Both the position numbers and the translations under genes were made by a program. Below, in pieces: positions 1 through 11,000 of a DNA stretch of 64,000 nt. How positions within the stretch are numbered: position 1 is the stretch's first letter; each line of letters starts with the position of its first letter. The notes beneath the pieces are model-generated. The model did no database searches. It was not told the DNA's origin and worked only from the letters and a program-made list of their open reading frames with translations. The stretch is from NCBI GenBank assembly GCA_964006375.1, contig OZ023270.1, positions 74,651,891-74,715,890 on the forward strand, given 5' to 3'. The stretch is from Tillus elongatus (lineage: Eukaryota > Arthropoda > Insecta > Coleoptera > Cleridae).

Positions 1-2044
1 ATGTCGCTTTGTTTGTGTTTTCATCAAAATGGACAGATTTTTATTAAATAAGCAAGTCAACAGTTCAAGTGATAGTAATCAAGCTTCTACAAGTGGCGGT
101 GAAGCAAAAAAGCGGAAATATCGCAAATATGATGATAGGTATTTGAACTTTGGCTTTACTTCAATAGAAGTAAACAATGAAGAAAGATCACAGTGTATGA
201 TCTGTTTGAAGATTCTGTCTTTAAAAAGTATGCTCCCAAGTAAGCTGAAGCGACATCTTGAGACAATTCACCCTGCTATGGTTGAAAAATCACATGATTT
301 TTTCCAATAGGAAGTTGCAAAATTTAGAGAAACAAAAAGTGTTCACTCAAAAAGCCTCAGTACCTAACAACGCACTGTTAGCATCATTCAAGGTGCCATA
401 TGGGGTGGCAAAATGCAAAAAAAACTAACACTATCGCAGAAGAGCTTATTCTACCGACTGCTCTCGACATAGTGACTATTATGGTGGGAGAATCGGCGGA
501 AAAACTAATTTCTAAAGTACCTTTATCTAACAAAACTATTAGTCAAAGGATCCATGACATAGCTGACGATCTCAATCAACAATTAATAGAAAAGGTGAAA
601 GGCAAGGAATTCGGCCTGCAACTTGATGAGGCTACTGACAGTAACAAAAACGCACATCTTATTAGTTCCGTAAGCTTTGTGGATGACAATATTATCGTTG
701 AAGACCTTTTTTTCTGTAAAAGCATTACGGAAAGCGCAAACGCTCAAGTGTTTGAAATTCTTGACAAGTTCATAACAGAAAATGATTTAGATTGGAAAAA
801 CTGTATCAGTGTATGTACTAATGGTGCTCAATCAATGTCTGGCAGGTATGGAGGAATACAAGCGCTTATTCGTAAAAAAGCACTGCATGCTATATGGACC
901 CATTGCATCATCCATAGGGAAGCGCTTGCGTCGAAGTCCATGAGCTCTGAATTGAACCAAGTATTAGCGCATGTCATTGACGTAGTAAACTACATCAAAA
1001 CTAGACCGCTAAAAACCAGATTTTTCAAAAAACGATGTCTAGATATGGGAGCTGAACACACGGCACTGCTATATTACTGTAATTCACGATGGCTTTCACA
1101 TGGAAATGTCTCATTACGTGCATTCGAATTATGTGAAAAAATTCACACTTTTTTTACAAGAAGAAGGTCATGCAAACTCCAAATACTTTACCGATTCAAA
1201 CTTTTTGCTAAAACTAGCGTATTTGTGCAATATATTTGACAAACTAAATAATTTGAATCTGTCTCTACTAGGCAATAACATACACATTTTGAAGTTATTA
1301 GAGAAGATTGCGGCGTTTAGAAAAAAACTAGTTGTGCGCAAAAAATTTTATCAAAATGGCGGACAAGATTGTTTTCCGCAATTGCATAAATACGTGGCTT
1401 CTAATAAGCTTGTTGTCTCACAAAACTTAATGTCTCTGTTTACGGAACACCTTGCGAAACTCACAGAATGGTTTTCAAAATATGTTGCTAAAGACGATGT
1501 TGAAAAATATACGTGGATTCAAGATCCTTTCCATGCCCAAGCTCTACCAGAGAGTCTCATTGAACTTTCTTGCGACAGCAGCCTAAAAACAAGATTCACG
1601 TGTTCCGATTTGACGTAGTTCTGGATATCGGTCCAAAATGAATCTTTAAGTTCAAAAGCATTAAGAATTATCATTCCCTTTGCAACATCTTATTTATGTG
1701 AGGCTGGATTTTCAGCTGCAGCTGTAATAAAAAGCAAATATCGGTCAAACATAAATGTGGAGCAAGAAATGAGAGTAGAAGTATCAAACCTTATCCAGTG
1801 CTTTGAAAAAATGTGTGGAGATCACCAAGCTACAGGTTACATTGATTAAGTTGTCATTGTATTTTATATCCGATTTTTCTTAAATTATAAATGTTTCCTG
1901 CTTCATATTGCGGATGTTTTAATTTTTGTGACGATCTACCTAGTATCATTGTACCTTCTTTCGAGTACTAACGACTATGGGGCACCGAGACAAAATATTA
2001 AATCTGTAAGTGCGCCGCAAACTGAAAAGGTTTAGGAACCCCTG
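1..2044 (+). pseudogene. Decayed ZBED5-like hAT transposase, right terminus included
   Basis: Remnant of a BED-finger hAT transposase read through three frames. A BED zinc finger (C-x2-C then HLETIH) lies at 29-310. After a frame shift near 308 the frame continues to about 400, then 400-1140 carries the RNase-H-like core (LDEATDSN, then CTNGAQSMSG). A second shift near 1145 leads to 1150-1618. A stop at 1616 interrupts the frame before the hAT C-terminal dimerisation block (LCEAGFSAA, SKYRSNI), which ends near 1849. The right end is probably the hAT-type terminus AGGAACCCCTG at 2034-2044; the left terminus lies before the window or is lost. Two frame shifts and internal stops make it non-functional. 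Assignment to the ZBED5/SCAND3-type hAT group rests on recognised motifs, not a search. A domesticated gene is unlikely given the breaks. Confidence 0.85.
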
Positions 2045-2550
2045 GTCTATGCTGTTTCGTTCATACACACGCCGGGAAATTTTGGCTTTTGGCTTACCTC
2101 GTACTACAGGCCTATGCTTCACCTTTAAAACAAAAAGAGTTAAGTGACCATTCAAACACTTACATAATCTATTTTAGAAAACAAACATAAATGTATTTTA
2201 TTTTACAACATCAATACACAAACTTACAAAGAAACATGACATGAAAACACCTGAATGATTTACTAGTCATTAAAAACAAAACAAATTCTCACAAAGTAGA
2301 TTCCAAGATCAGTCTCAAATTAAATAATATTTACTAAATTTACGACTATAACATATGATATTTTATGAACAGTAAACTATAATACAAAACTGGCACATTT
2401 TTAATGTGTTCCAACACATAACAATTTACTAAAATATACAGCAACCTTTGTTATACAATGCATCCCACTTAGGCTTACAAACTATGGGAATCTTTGGAAC
2501 TAGAAGAGATAGAACTTCGGTTAAGCATCGTTTTTTCGAAATGTGATATT
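2045..2550. other. Unannotated AT-rich spacer
   Basis: No convincing coding frame, repeat or RNA signal seen between the ZBED/hAT terminus and the next hAT element. Confidence 0.5.
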
Positions 2551-5392
2551 CAGGGCTCGGATTATATGCAATTCGCATATTTTTTTGCATAATTTGCATA
2601 TTTTAGTGTATTTTGCCTAAATTGCATATGTCCATATATTTTGCATTATTTGCATATTTTACAATTTTTAGGGGTTTCCGTATATAACAAAAGCCATATA
2701 CTTGTTTCAATGTAAGCAACTGCTAAGGTAAATTTATAGGCTGTTCAAATGTAGCTGGCGGAATTGAGATTCCAAATTCCTGGTATTGCATAGTTAGAGT
2801 GCTTCACTCAGATATAAGACGGTGGGCTAGACAGGGTGAGCTACCTCTAGGTTCTTATAATCTACCGCCTCCTAGCTTGCTATACGTGCTATACCTAAAT
2901 GAAACTAGTAGCTAGTAGGTGAGAGTATAAAAACAAATTCTTGGAAGGATTGTCGGTAATGGCACTCTTTTCTTTGTACTTTACATCAACGTGAAACAAA
3001 TAGCAAAATGCAATTTGTAGGTATTGTATAAATCTAAAATTCGTAAGAATTTGGGTTTTACGCTCGCCTATCATAAAAACTCTGCCTGGAATTTTCAATA
3101 ATAACTGCAGAATGTATTGAAAGGACTGACCGCCAGGTAATTTTATTCGTATCGTAAGTCTCATAAGAAGACATTAAAGGGGGTTAGGGCTGATTTATTT
3201 ACACGCCAGTAGTATCTAGAATGGAAATAATGTTTCTCTTATTCAGTTTGCTTGTGCTGCATGTGCTTAGTTGCACGCACAGTGCATTTACTTCATCTTT
3301 AGACAGTGTTAGTGTAGGGTTGTTTTTATTATTTTATACTGTAAAAAAATGTGCTCCAAACTGCCAAGCTGGAGACGGCCACACTCAGGGCTTTCCGTAG
3401 ATGGTGACGACGGTTTTTGTAAACCATGCGGGAAAGTGGTGAGTTACTTTTTATTTTAACCATAAGATCTATTTTCATTGGTTTTATAACCTTCGTCATT
3501 GATCAGCCCAGTATCTATTTCCCAGATTTTGCAACACATGATTTTTATATTCGATAATTATAAAATTCAATCGAAATAAAAAATTAAATAAAGTATTTAA
3601 AAAATATGTTGCAGTTTTTTAAAAAATTAGTAAAATACAAACTAAAAATATACTTCTTTATTTTTATTACTTAATTCACGGATATTGTATAAAAACAACA
3701 CTAAATATCTATTTATTTGAAAAAAAAAAATATGCCTGTAGTAATATTGATTTCTTTTCAAACAGATTTTAAGCGCAAGGAAATATCTCATAGACCAACA
3801 CTGTAAGACACCTCTGCATCAAAGAAATTGTGAAAAACGAAATTCAAATAATACATCCCAAGCATCAATAGCGAATGTTTGGGAAACCAAACAATGAAAG
3901 CAGAAGAGCATATCTTTAAATCTAACTTATGCAAGGCAGCGTTGCTTCTAAAATTCCACTGAATAAATTAAATAACACTGTCTTCAAGTCGTTTTTGGAA
4001 AAATATTGTTTACAGTCTATACCAGATGAAAGTACTTTGAGAAAAAAATATGGTTGAAAAATGCTATTTAGATCCTTTTTCAGAAGTAAAAATTCTTATA
4101 AAAAATAATTTTTGTTACTTAGTAGTAGATGAAACTCAAGATGTTTGTGGTAGATATATTGCTAATTTAATGATAGGCACCTTAACTGAAATTTCTTCAT
4201 CTAGACCTTATTTAATTACAGTCAAAGAATTAGAAAAAACTAATAATATAACTATAACCAGATTTATTCAAGAGGGTCTGTCAAACGTGTTTTTACCAAA
4301 TGCTGTACCAGTTGATAAAGTTTTACTACTGCTTACCGATGCTGCTTCATATATGGTCAAAGTTGGAATTCATTTAAAAGTATTTTATCCCAAATCAATT
4401 CATTTTATGTGCCTGGCTTACGGGTTAAACAGGGTAGCAGAAGAAATTAGACAGCAATTTCCTTTTGTCAATGAATTTATTAATAATATGAAAAAAGTGT
4501 TCATCAAAGCTCCTTTAAGAGTTGAAGATATAGAGAAGTTCTGCCTGGGGTACTATTACCTCCTTGACCTGTAATCACGCGATGGGGAACCTGGATCGAG
4601 GCTGCCTTATTTTATTTTGAACATTTTAGAGAAATCACAGAGGTAATGCTTGAATTTGCAGATGAAGCAGGTGTGTCAGTGAAACAGGCAAAAATTATTT
4701 TAAAGGACTTCAAATTCAGCCAGCAATTATGTTTTATAAACAGTAATTGTAAAATAGTTACAGAAACTATAAAAAAAATCAGCAGCAAAATGTTTTGCTA
4801 ACTGAATCAGCTAAATTAACAGAACATTTCAAAGAGACTATTGATAAAGCAAATGGGCATGTTGCAAAATAAACTATAAAAAAATATATCAGAAACACTC
4901 ACAAAAAATGAGGGTTTTACCAAGTTAACGCAGATTGCAAAAGCTCTGGATGGAGATTTTTCAAACGATTTAAACAATGTAGACCCTACCATATTGTCAA
5001 GCTTAGAATATGCTCGAATTACCTCAGTCGACGTAGAACGGAGTTTTTCTTCGTATAAAAACTTACTAACTGAAAGAAGGCAGCCTTTTAAAATATATAA
5101 TTTACAGTGCCACTTAATAATATCTGTTAATAGTAATTATTGCAATAATATTAATGAATAATAATAATAATTAATAATATAATTAGGGTCCTATGTGGTA
5201 TTGATTGTGAATAAAATTAATAGCTTAGACCTTTAAAAACTTGTTTTATTGGTATACTATGATTATTTATGCATTGCATATATCGATATTTTTGTGCATA
5301 TGTTGTTCAAGTTGGTGCATATTTTCTTCAAATTTTCTACATATATACGAGTATATTTCACCTAAAAAGTTTGCATATAAATCCGAGCCCTG
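2551..5392 (+). mobile_element. hAT-type DNA transposon with 22-bp terminal inverted repeats
   Basis: Both ends carry the inverted repeat CAGGGCTCGGATT(T)ATATGCAA: forward from 2551 and as the reverse complement ending at 5392, differing by one T. CAGGG is a typical hAT terminus. Just inside both ends the heptamer TTGCATA or TGCATAT recurs many times (2563-2660 and 5265-5380), as expected of subterminal transposase-binding repeats in hAT elements. The flanking octamers (gtgatatt left, gtaatcac right) are only partly alike, so an 8-bp target duplication cannot be claimed. The interior holds a degenerate transposase. Confidence 0.85.
3349..5162 (+). pseudogene. Degenerate hAT transposase (CGGBP1-like zinc finger type)
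   Basis: The reading starts near 3349 with a Cys-rich N-terminus (FCKPCGKVV) that runs to a GTGAGT-like donor at about 3441. A second exon-like block begins near 3767 (DQHCKTPLHQRNC), together suggesting a zinc finger split by an intron. The longest open stretch, 4050-4574, contains the hAT RNase-H core (VVDETQDVCGRYIANLMIG, then LLLTDAASYM). Beyond its stop the similarity resumes (ITRWGTWIEAALFY) and ends with the hAT dimerisation block SVDVERSFSSYKNLLTERR near 5070. Several stops and frame changes lie between 4574 and 4990. It resembles the hAT lineage related to CGG-repeat-binding protein 1, an assignment from memory. It is not functional. Confidence 0.75.
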
Positions 5393-6208
5393 GTAATCAC
5401 ACACACACACAAAATACTTATTTTAATATGGAATGCTTGTATGTCATTTCACAAACAGCTGAGCAATCGCTTGTCGTTTTTTCATGGCTACTGAGTTGAA
5501 AATGATAAAATGCTTGTATTTCGTTATTTTTGAACGGATTTTAGATTTCAAAAAAATATTGTATACAAATTGAAATGCCATTTAACTATAGAAAAATCCA
5601 ATATGGCATCCACGAGGGGAAAAAGTTGACTATCATATGTTGCAAAATATGTGCACTGTGTAAATATAAATATCATTTTAGACTTCTAAACATGCCATAA
5701 CCTCTCAAAACAATTGTTAGTTGGATATATCAACTCATAAAAAAGTATACTTGTCAAAACAAAATTATATTTTCAGTTCTTCCAGAATATTTGAGGAATG
5801 GCTAAGAATATATTTCTGAAAAAAGATACCGAAACCTCAAAAAAACTTTACTAAAATTGAATCTTTTCTAGTTGCAAGAACCCCCATAGTGTGTGAGCTT
5901 AAGTGGGACACTTGTATAGTTTCCTATACTGCTCTGTTACACATAAAAGTCGTATGTACATTTTCTCTGGTTTTGAGATGTGGGTATAATAATATCAATT
6001 GCAACATTTCCCATCAGGATATTAAGACAAAAAGATGTTTCTGCACATGGTTCTCAGGTTATTTGAGATATTTGTCGCAACTACAAAAATGCTAGTTGTA
6101 TTGGGCTAAAATGTCACACCTAACAATGTCATGAAGAAATGTCCTATCTGCATGAATTGTTGCAGGTACAACGTTTTATGATTAAGTCAGAGAGCTTCGA
6201 ATATTAGC
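5393..6208. other. Spacer, nothing recognised
   Basis: Only a short (AC) run at 5399-5411. No frame with recognisable similarity and no paired repeats. Confidence 0.4.
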
Positions 6209-6800
6209 TTAACCCTTGAGTGCATAGTGTATCAGATATGATACACCATCGAAATATGTTCTTTACTGCCATCTGTCGATTCTCTACCCAACTAAAAGTT
6301 GTTGCAGACCTGCAACACTATGCACATGTTCCATCATACACTGCTACAATGCAGTTTTCCCGCCAATTTTTTTAGTCGGCAGCCATAACTGCTTCTAGTG
6401 TCAAGTGCTGCTGGTATATATTTCACCTAGATAGACGAACTTAACCGAAGGTAAAATTGTAGTCGGAGACCCATCGTTTGTCTTTGTGTCTATATTGAAC
6501 AAACGAGCCTGACGAACTACTTTAATCTCCTAGTTGACAAATTTATTAACTTTTATCTAATTTAAAGGTTAATGGGCTTAAAATGAAAGGTGATGCGTTA
6601 TTTAAGGAAGCTCACGTTCTTTCTTGATCTATAATTTCAAAGCCAGAACCTAAACGCCACCCAAAAGAAATGGCAAGGGAATGAAAAAGTTGTATATTTT
6701 CAAAGCTAGTACCTAGCATGCCTGGTAATCGCCGAAACTTTTAGGTAAATCTTCCAATTGCCACGGAAGATTACGACACTGATGAAAATTGATACATTAT
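6209..6800 (+). mobile_element. Probable 5' end of a piggyBac-like element
   Basis: TTAA at 6209-6212 is followed immediately by CCCTTGAGTGCATAGTGT, the TTAA/CCC layout of piggyBac termini. It continues with the inverted repeat GTGTATCA-gata-TGATACAC (6228-6247) and an inner inverted pair, GTGCATAGTGT and ACACTATGCAC (about 6220 and 6323). A coding-like start with ATG at 6583 reads MKGDALFKEAH, followed after breaks by LPIATEDYDTDEN. This is reminiscent of the N-terminal region of piggyBac-type transposases but too short to prove. No matching GGG-TTAA end was found downstream, so the copy is truncated or decayed. Confidence 0.4.
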
Positions 6801-7881
6801 TATTTCAATTACCTCAACCTTTTATGGATATAATTTTTATTTTAAATAAGTATTTCAAATATTATATTTATAAATACATAACTCTTAAGATATTTAGATT
6901 TAAACTGGAAGAAATGTAAATCTAAGTTGCATAACGTACTTTAAAAGTACTGATAAATTAAAGAATTTGGAGATACGAAATTTTGTGGTTTTCTTTTATC
7001 TCCCGAATTTTACTTTAAAAAGTCATATCTTTCAAAAATCACTTTTGGAAACTAGTCCACTTTTTGGCCATAAATTACCTGAATTTGAACATCAATTCAG
7101 TCCGGTTTGAGAACAAATTTTACAGCTAAGTGATTTAGTTTACATGGCATCGTAAAATTCACTAAATATCAAATGTCTCAAAACTATCAATTTGTCAAAT
7201 AAGACTTTTATGCTTAGCAGGGCAGTACATTTAATGGCACCTACGAAATAACAAACAAAAAACTAAAGGGTGAAGCTGTTTAAATTAACAATAGTAACTG
7301 AGGTTTCTTGCACTCTAATACCCAAAAATTATCCACTCTTGAACTCCTTATTCTTTTCTAAACTAAAAAATATCAGGTGAACATCTCAACAGGTGAAGAA
7401 ATGATGATGTGAATATTCTGAATAACATGTAAAAAAACATTTCAACCCGGCATAAATGTGATTGGGTATCACATGCCAACAACTTTAAACAACCAAACTC
7501 ATACTTACATACACCCAACACTCTCGAATAATCAGTAGCTGTTTTTAATTACTTCTTTTTTTAGAATCTGTCCCTTTTGTGGAAACTGCAGAATCTGTAT
7601 GTAAGTAATTTTGTGTATTGTTTTCGATGTAAATTTTATCAAAAGGATACACTTTTTTGAATTTCATGGATAGTATGTCGTTTTAACACTTTTTTTCAAT
7701 TGTCCAAGTTTGACATCAAAACTCAATTTACAAGGTATGAGTGCAAAAAACAAAAGTTATAATTTAGCAAGAGATTAATGAATATGGAACAATTAGGGTC
7801 CCATTAAGAAATCACCCAGTATTTTTTTAATATGAGACAGTTTTGATAATATACAACATTATTTTATAATGTATTTTTTAG
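6801..7881. other. AT-rich region downstream of the gamma-tubulin stop codon
   Basis: It should include the 3' untranslated region of gamma-tubulin (minus strand, below 7882). No canonical AATAAA is visible close to the stop on the minus strand; ATTATAAAATAATG at about 7855-7868 is the nearest A/T-rich candidate. No further gene seen. Confidence 0.4.
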
Positions 7882-8073
7882 CTACATTTGACCCCATGTA
7901 CAATAATCCTCTCTAGTGGCAGCGTTATATTCATCTACCAAATCTTGTACAACTTCCCTGCTCGAATCCAACTCGTCGAGATTGTCTTTGAACATTTCTT
8001 CTTTACGGAACTGATCTAAGAAAGCTTCTCTTTTACGTAATTTATCATATTGGACCAGAACTCTATCAAATAA
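7882..8073 (-). CDS. TUBG1: Gamma-tubulin exon 6 (terminal)
   Basis: 192 nt from [18 protein letters not shown] to the stop TAG, coding the C-terminal helices ([23 protein letters not shown]). The acceptor is TTTTTTTTTCAG. The A-rich tail of a same-strand retroelement begins only about 12 bases upstream of this acceptor, so the usable polypyrimidine tract is short and sits right against the insertion. Confidence 0.95.
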   Translation of the reverse strand, partial: LFDRVLVQYDKLRKREAFLDQFRKEEMFKDNLDELDSSREVVQDLVDEYNAATREDYCTWGQM

Positions 8074-11000
8074 CTGAAAAAAAAATTATTAATTTATTTA
8101 TTTTTATTTATTCAACGGATCAACCATTTACAATAATAATAAGAACATCTAAAACTACATTAGTCTTAAATAACCTATCTCAATATGAGAACATAACAGA
8201 AAAGTAAAACATAACCAGTATGACAATTCAATCAATAACACCTCTCAAAATGCCTCAATTGAGCAGTCAGAATCATTAAACATATCCAAGAGCTCCGAAT
8301 ACTCATTTGCACCTCTCGCTACTCTCGACATTGGACTGAAAAAGCCATAATTGGTTCGATGGAAGGGAACCACGAAAACCTCCCTTGCTCTCGTGCGGTC
8401 CAGAATCCTTAGAGAGACTAACTCAAGCAAAGAAGGACTATCAATTTTATTCACTAATAATTTATGCAGACACTGACAATCCTTCTACCACTGAGTGACT
8501 GCAAGTGCAGCCGATTCCGCAAATAAGAAACGTTACGATCATTTCTCTGCAAGCCCATTCTGTAAGCACAAATTCTCAAGAATCTATTTTGTAGGGCCTC
8601 AATCTGATTGATATAAATATTGTAATTCAGACTCCAGACTACAGAAGAGCATTCCAACAAAGAGCGAACCAAACCACAATACAGTCTTCTCCAGCTATTC
8701 CATGAAAAATCCAGAGTAGATCTATGAATAAATCCTAACATTTTATATGCTTTAGATACTATGTATTCTATGTGATCCTTAAAAGATAATTCCCTATCCA
8801 ATACAATGCCCAAGTCTTTAATCATTTCGCTCCTCTGTAAAGTGTTAGAGCCTATGAAGTACACAAAGTCAATGGGAAACTGAGCTCTAGTGAATGTAAT
8901 GCAGAAACACTTATCAACATTCAGAGTCAGAAGATTGTCACCACACCACCGAGCAAAACGATTTAAGTCTTCCTGTAAAAGTAAAGCGTCCTGTCTGGAA
9001 CGAACAATCTTGAAAATTTTAATATCATCAGCAAACATCAAAATCTGACTATGCTTAAGAGAATGTATGACATCATTGATAAAAAGATTAAAGAGGACTG
9101 GTCCACAATGTGAACCCTGAGGAACTCCTGAAAAAACAGTAACGCTATCAGAAATGAAGTTTCTGATCTTTACACTCTGGGACCTACCCGTAAGGAAGCT
9201 GTGCACCCAAGACAACAAATTGGCATTAAAACCCAACAATGCAAGTTTTGACAATAATAAGGCGTGATTAACCTTATCAAACAGTTTGGAGAAATCTGTA
9301 TACACCGAATCAACCTGTAACCTATCCTTCAAAGCTGAGACCAATACATTCTGGTAAAGAAGAAGGTTGGTTGTTGTAGATCTTCCTTTAAGAAAACCAT
9401 GCTGCTGTTCGACGAAAACATGTCTGCATTACCAAGTTATATGTCTAGAGACAAAAAAGTCAAGTAGTTTAGGTATCTCTTTAGGTAAATGATACAATAA
9501 AATTTATTTGCTCAGTTTGGTTCAATTAATGTACATTAAACACATAAAATAAACAACAGATAACAAACTATAAATCATGATGGATAAAAAACTGAAATAA
9601 AAATAAAATCATACATACACACAAATAAAACTAAATATCTACATAAATCCGTATTACAGCAGTTTATTAATAAGTGCTGTCCGATCGAATGCGTTAGAAA
9701 TATCCAATGAAATTGCATAACCTTCTCTAAATTTTTCGAGAGCAGAAGTCCTAAGATGAATAACGTACAAGGAGGTACCCAAAAGAAACCAAACTGATGT
9801 GGTGGGCGGAGTTTTTGTCATACCGCATTCTGCCACTAAGAGCGTATAGAGCAGTGTTGCCATATATATCATTTTTATGGTATTTATACCATATTTTCAC
9901 CTGCGATACCTATAGAGTATAGGACTTAACCCACGCATCCTTAATTGGATCGTCAGGCCAAGGATCCTCTATAGGGCGTTGGTCTGGTACCCAAAAGAAA
10001 CCAAACTGATGTGGTGGGCGGAGTTTTTGTCATACCGCATTCTGCCACTAAGAGCGTATAGAGCAGTGTTGCCATATATATCATTTTTATGGTATTTATA
10101 CCATATTTTCACCTGCGATACCTATAGAGTATAGGACTTAACCCACGCATCCTTAATTGGATCGTCAGGCCAAGGATCCTCTATAGGGCGTTGGTCTGGT
10201 ACCCAAAAGAAACCAAACTGATGTGGTGGGCGGAGTTTTTGTCATACCGCATTCTGCCACTAAGAGCGTATAGAGCAGTGTTGCCATATATATCATTTTT
10301 ATGGTATTTATACCATATTTTCAACTGCGATACCTATAGAGTATAGGACTTAACCCACGCATCCTTCATTGGATCGTCAGGCCAAGGATCCTCTATAGGG
10401 CGTTGGTCTGGTACCCAAAAGAAACCAAACTGATGTGGTGGGCGGAGTTTTTGTCATACCGCATTCTGCCACTAAGAGCGTATAGAGCAGTGTTGCCATA
10501 TATATCATTTTTATGGTATTTATACCATATTTTCAACTGCGATACCTATAGAGTATAGGACTTAACCCACGCATCCTTCATTGGATCGTCAGGCCAAGGA
10601 TCCTCTATAGGGCGTTGGTCTGGTACCCAAAAGAAACCAAACTGATGTGGTGGGCGGAGTTTTTGTCATACCGCATTCTGCCACTAAGAGCGTATAGAGC
10701 AGTGTTGCCATATATATCATTTTTATGGTATTTATACCATATTTTCACCTGCGATACCTATAGAGTATAGGACTTAACCCACGTATCCTTCATTGGATCG
10801 TCAGGCCAAGGATCCTCTATAGGGCGTTGGTCTGGTGGTGTGGTGTGAAGCAAACTACTACCAGGAAGCTGGCCAAACTCCAAAGGCTGGCAATCCTGGG
10901 TATCACAGGCGCTATGAGGACGACACCTACAGCCGCGCTCGAGGTCTTGCTGATGCTGCCACCTCTTCCCATCTGTATCAGAAGGGAGGCTATGGCGTCG

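Noticed and set aside
9777..10836. Direct repeats considered as a CRISPR-like array
   Set aside because: Units are contiguous 212-bp tandem copies without unique spacers, in a eukaryotic intron.
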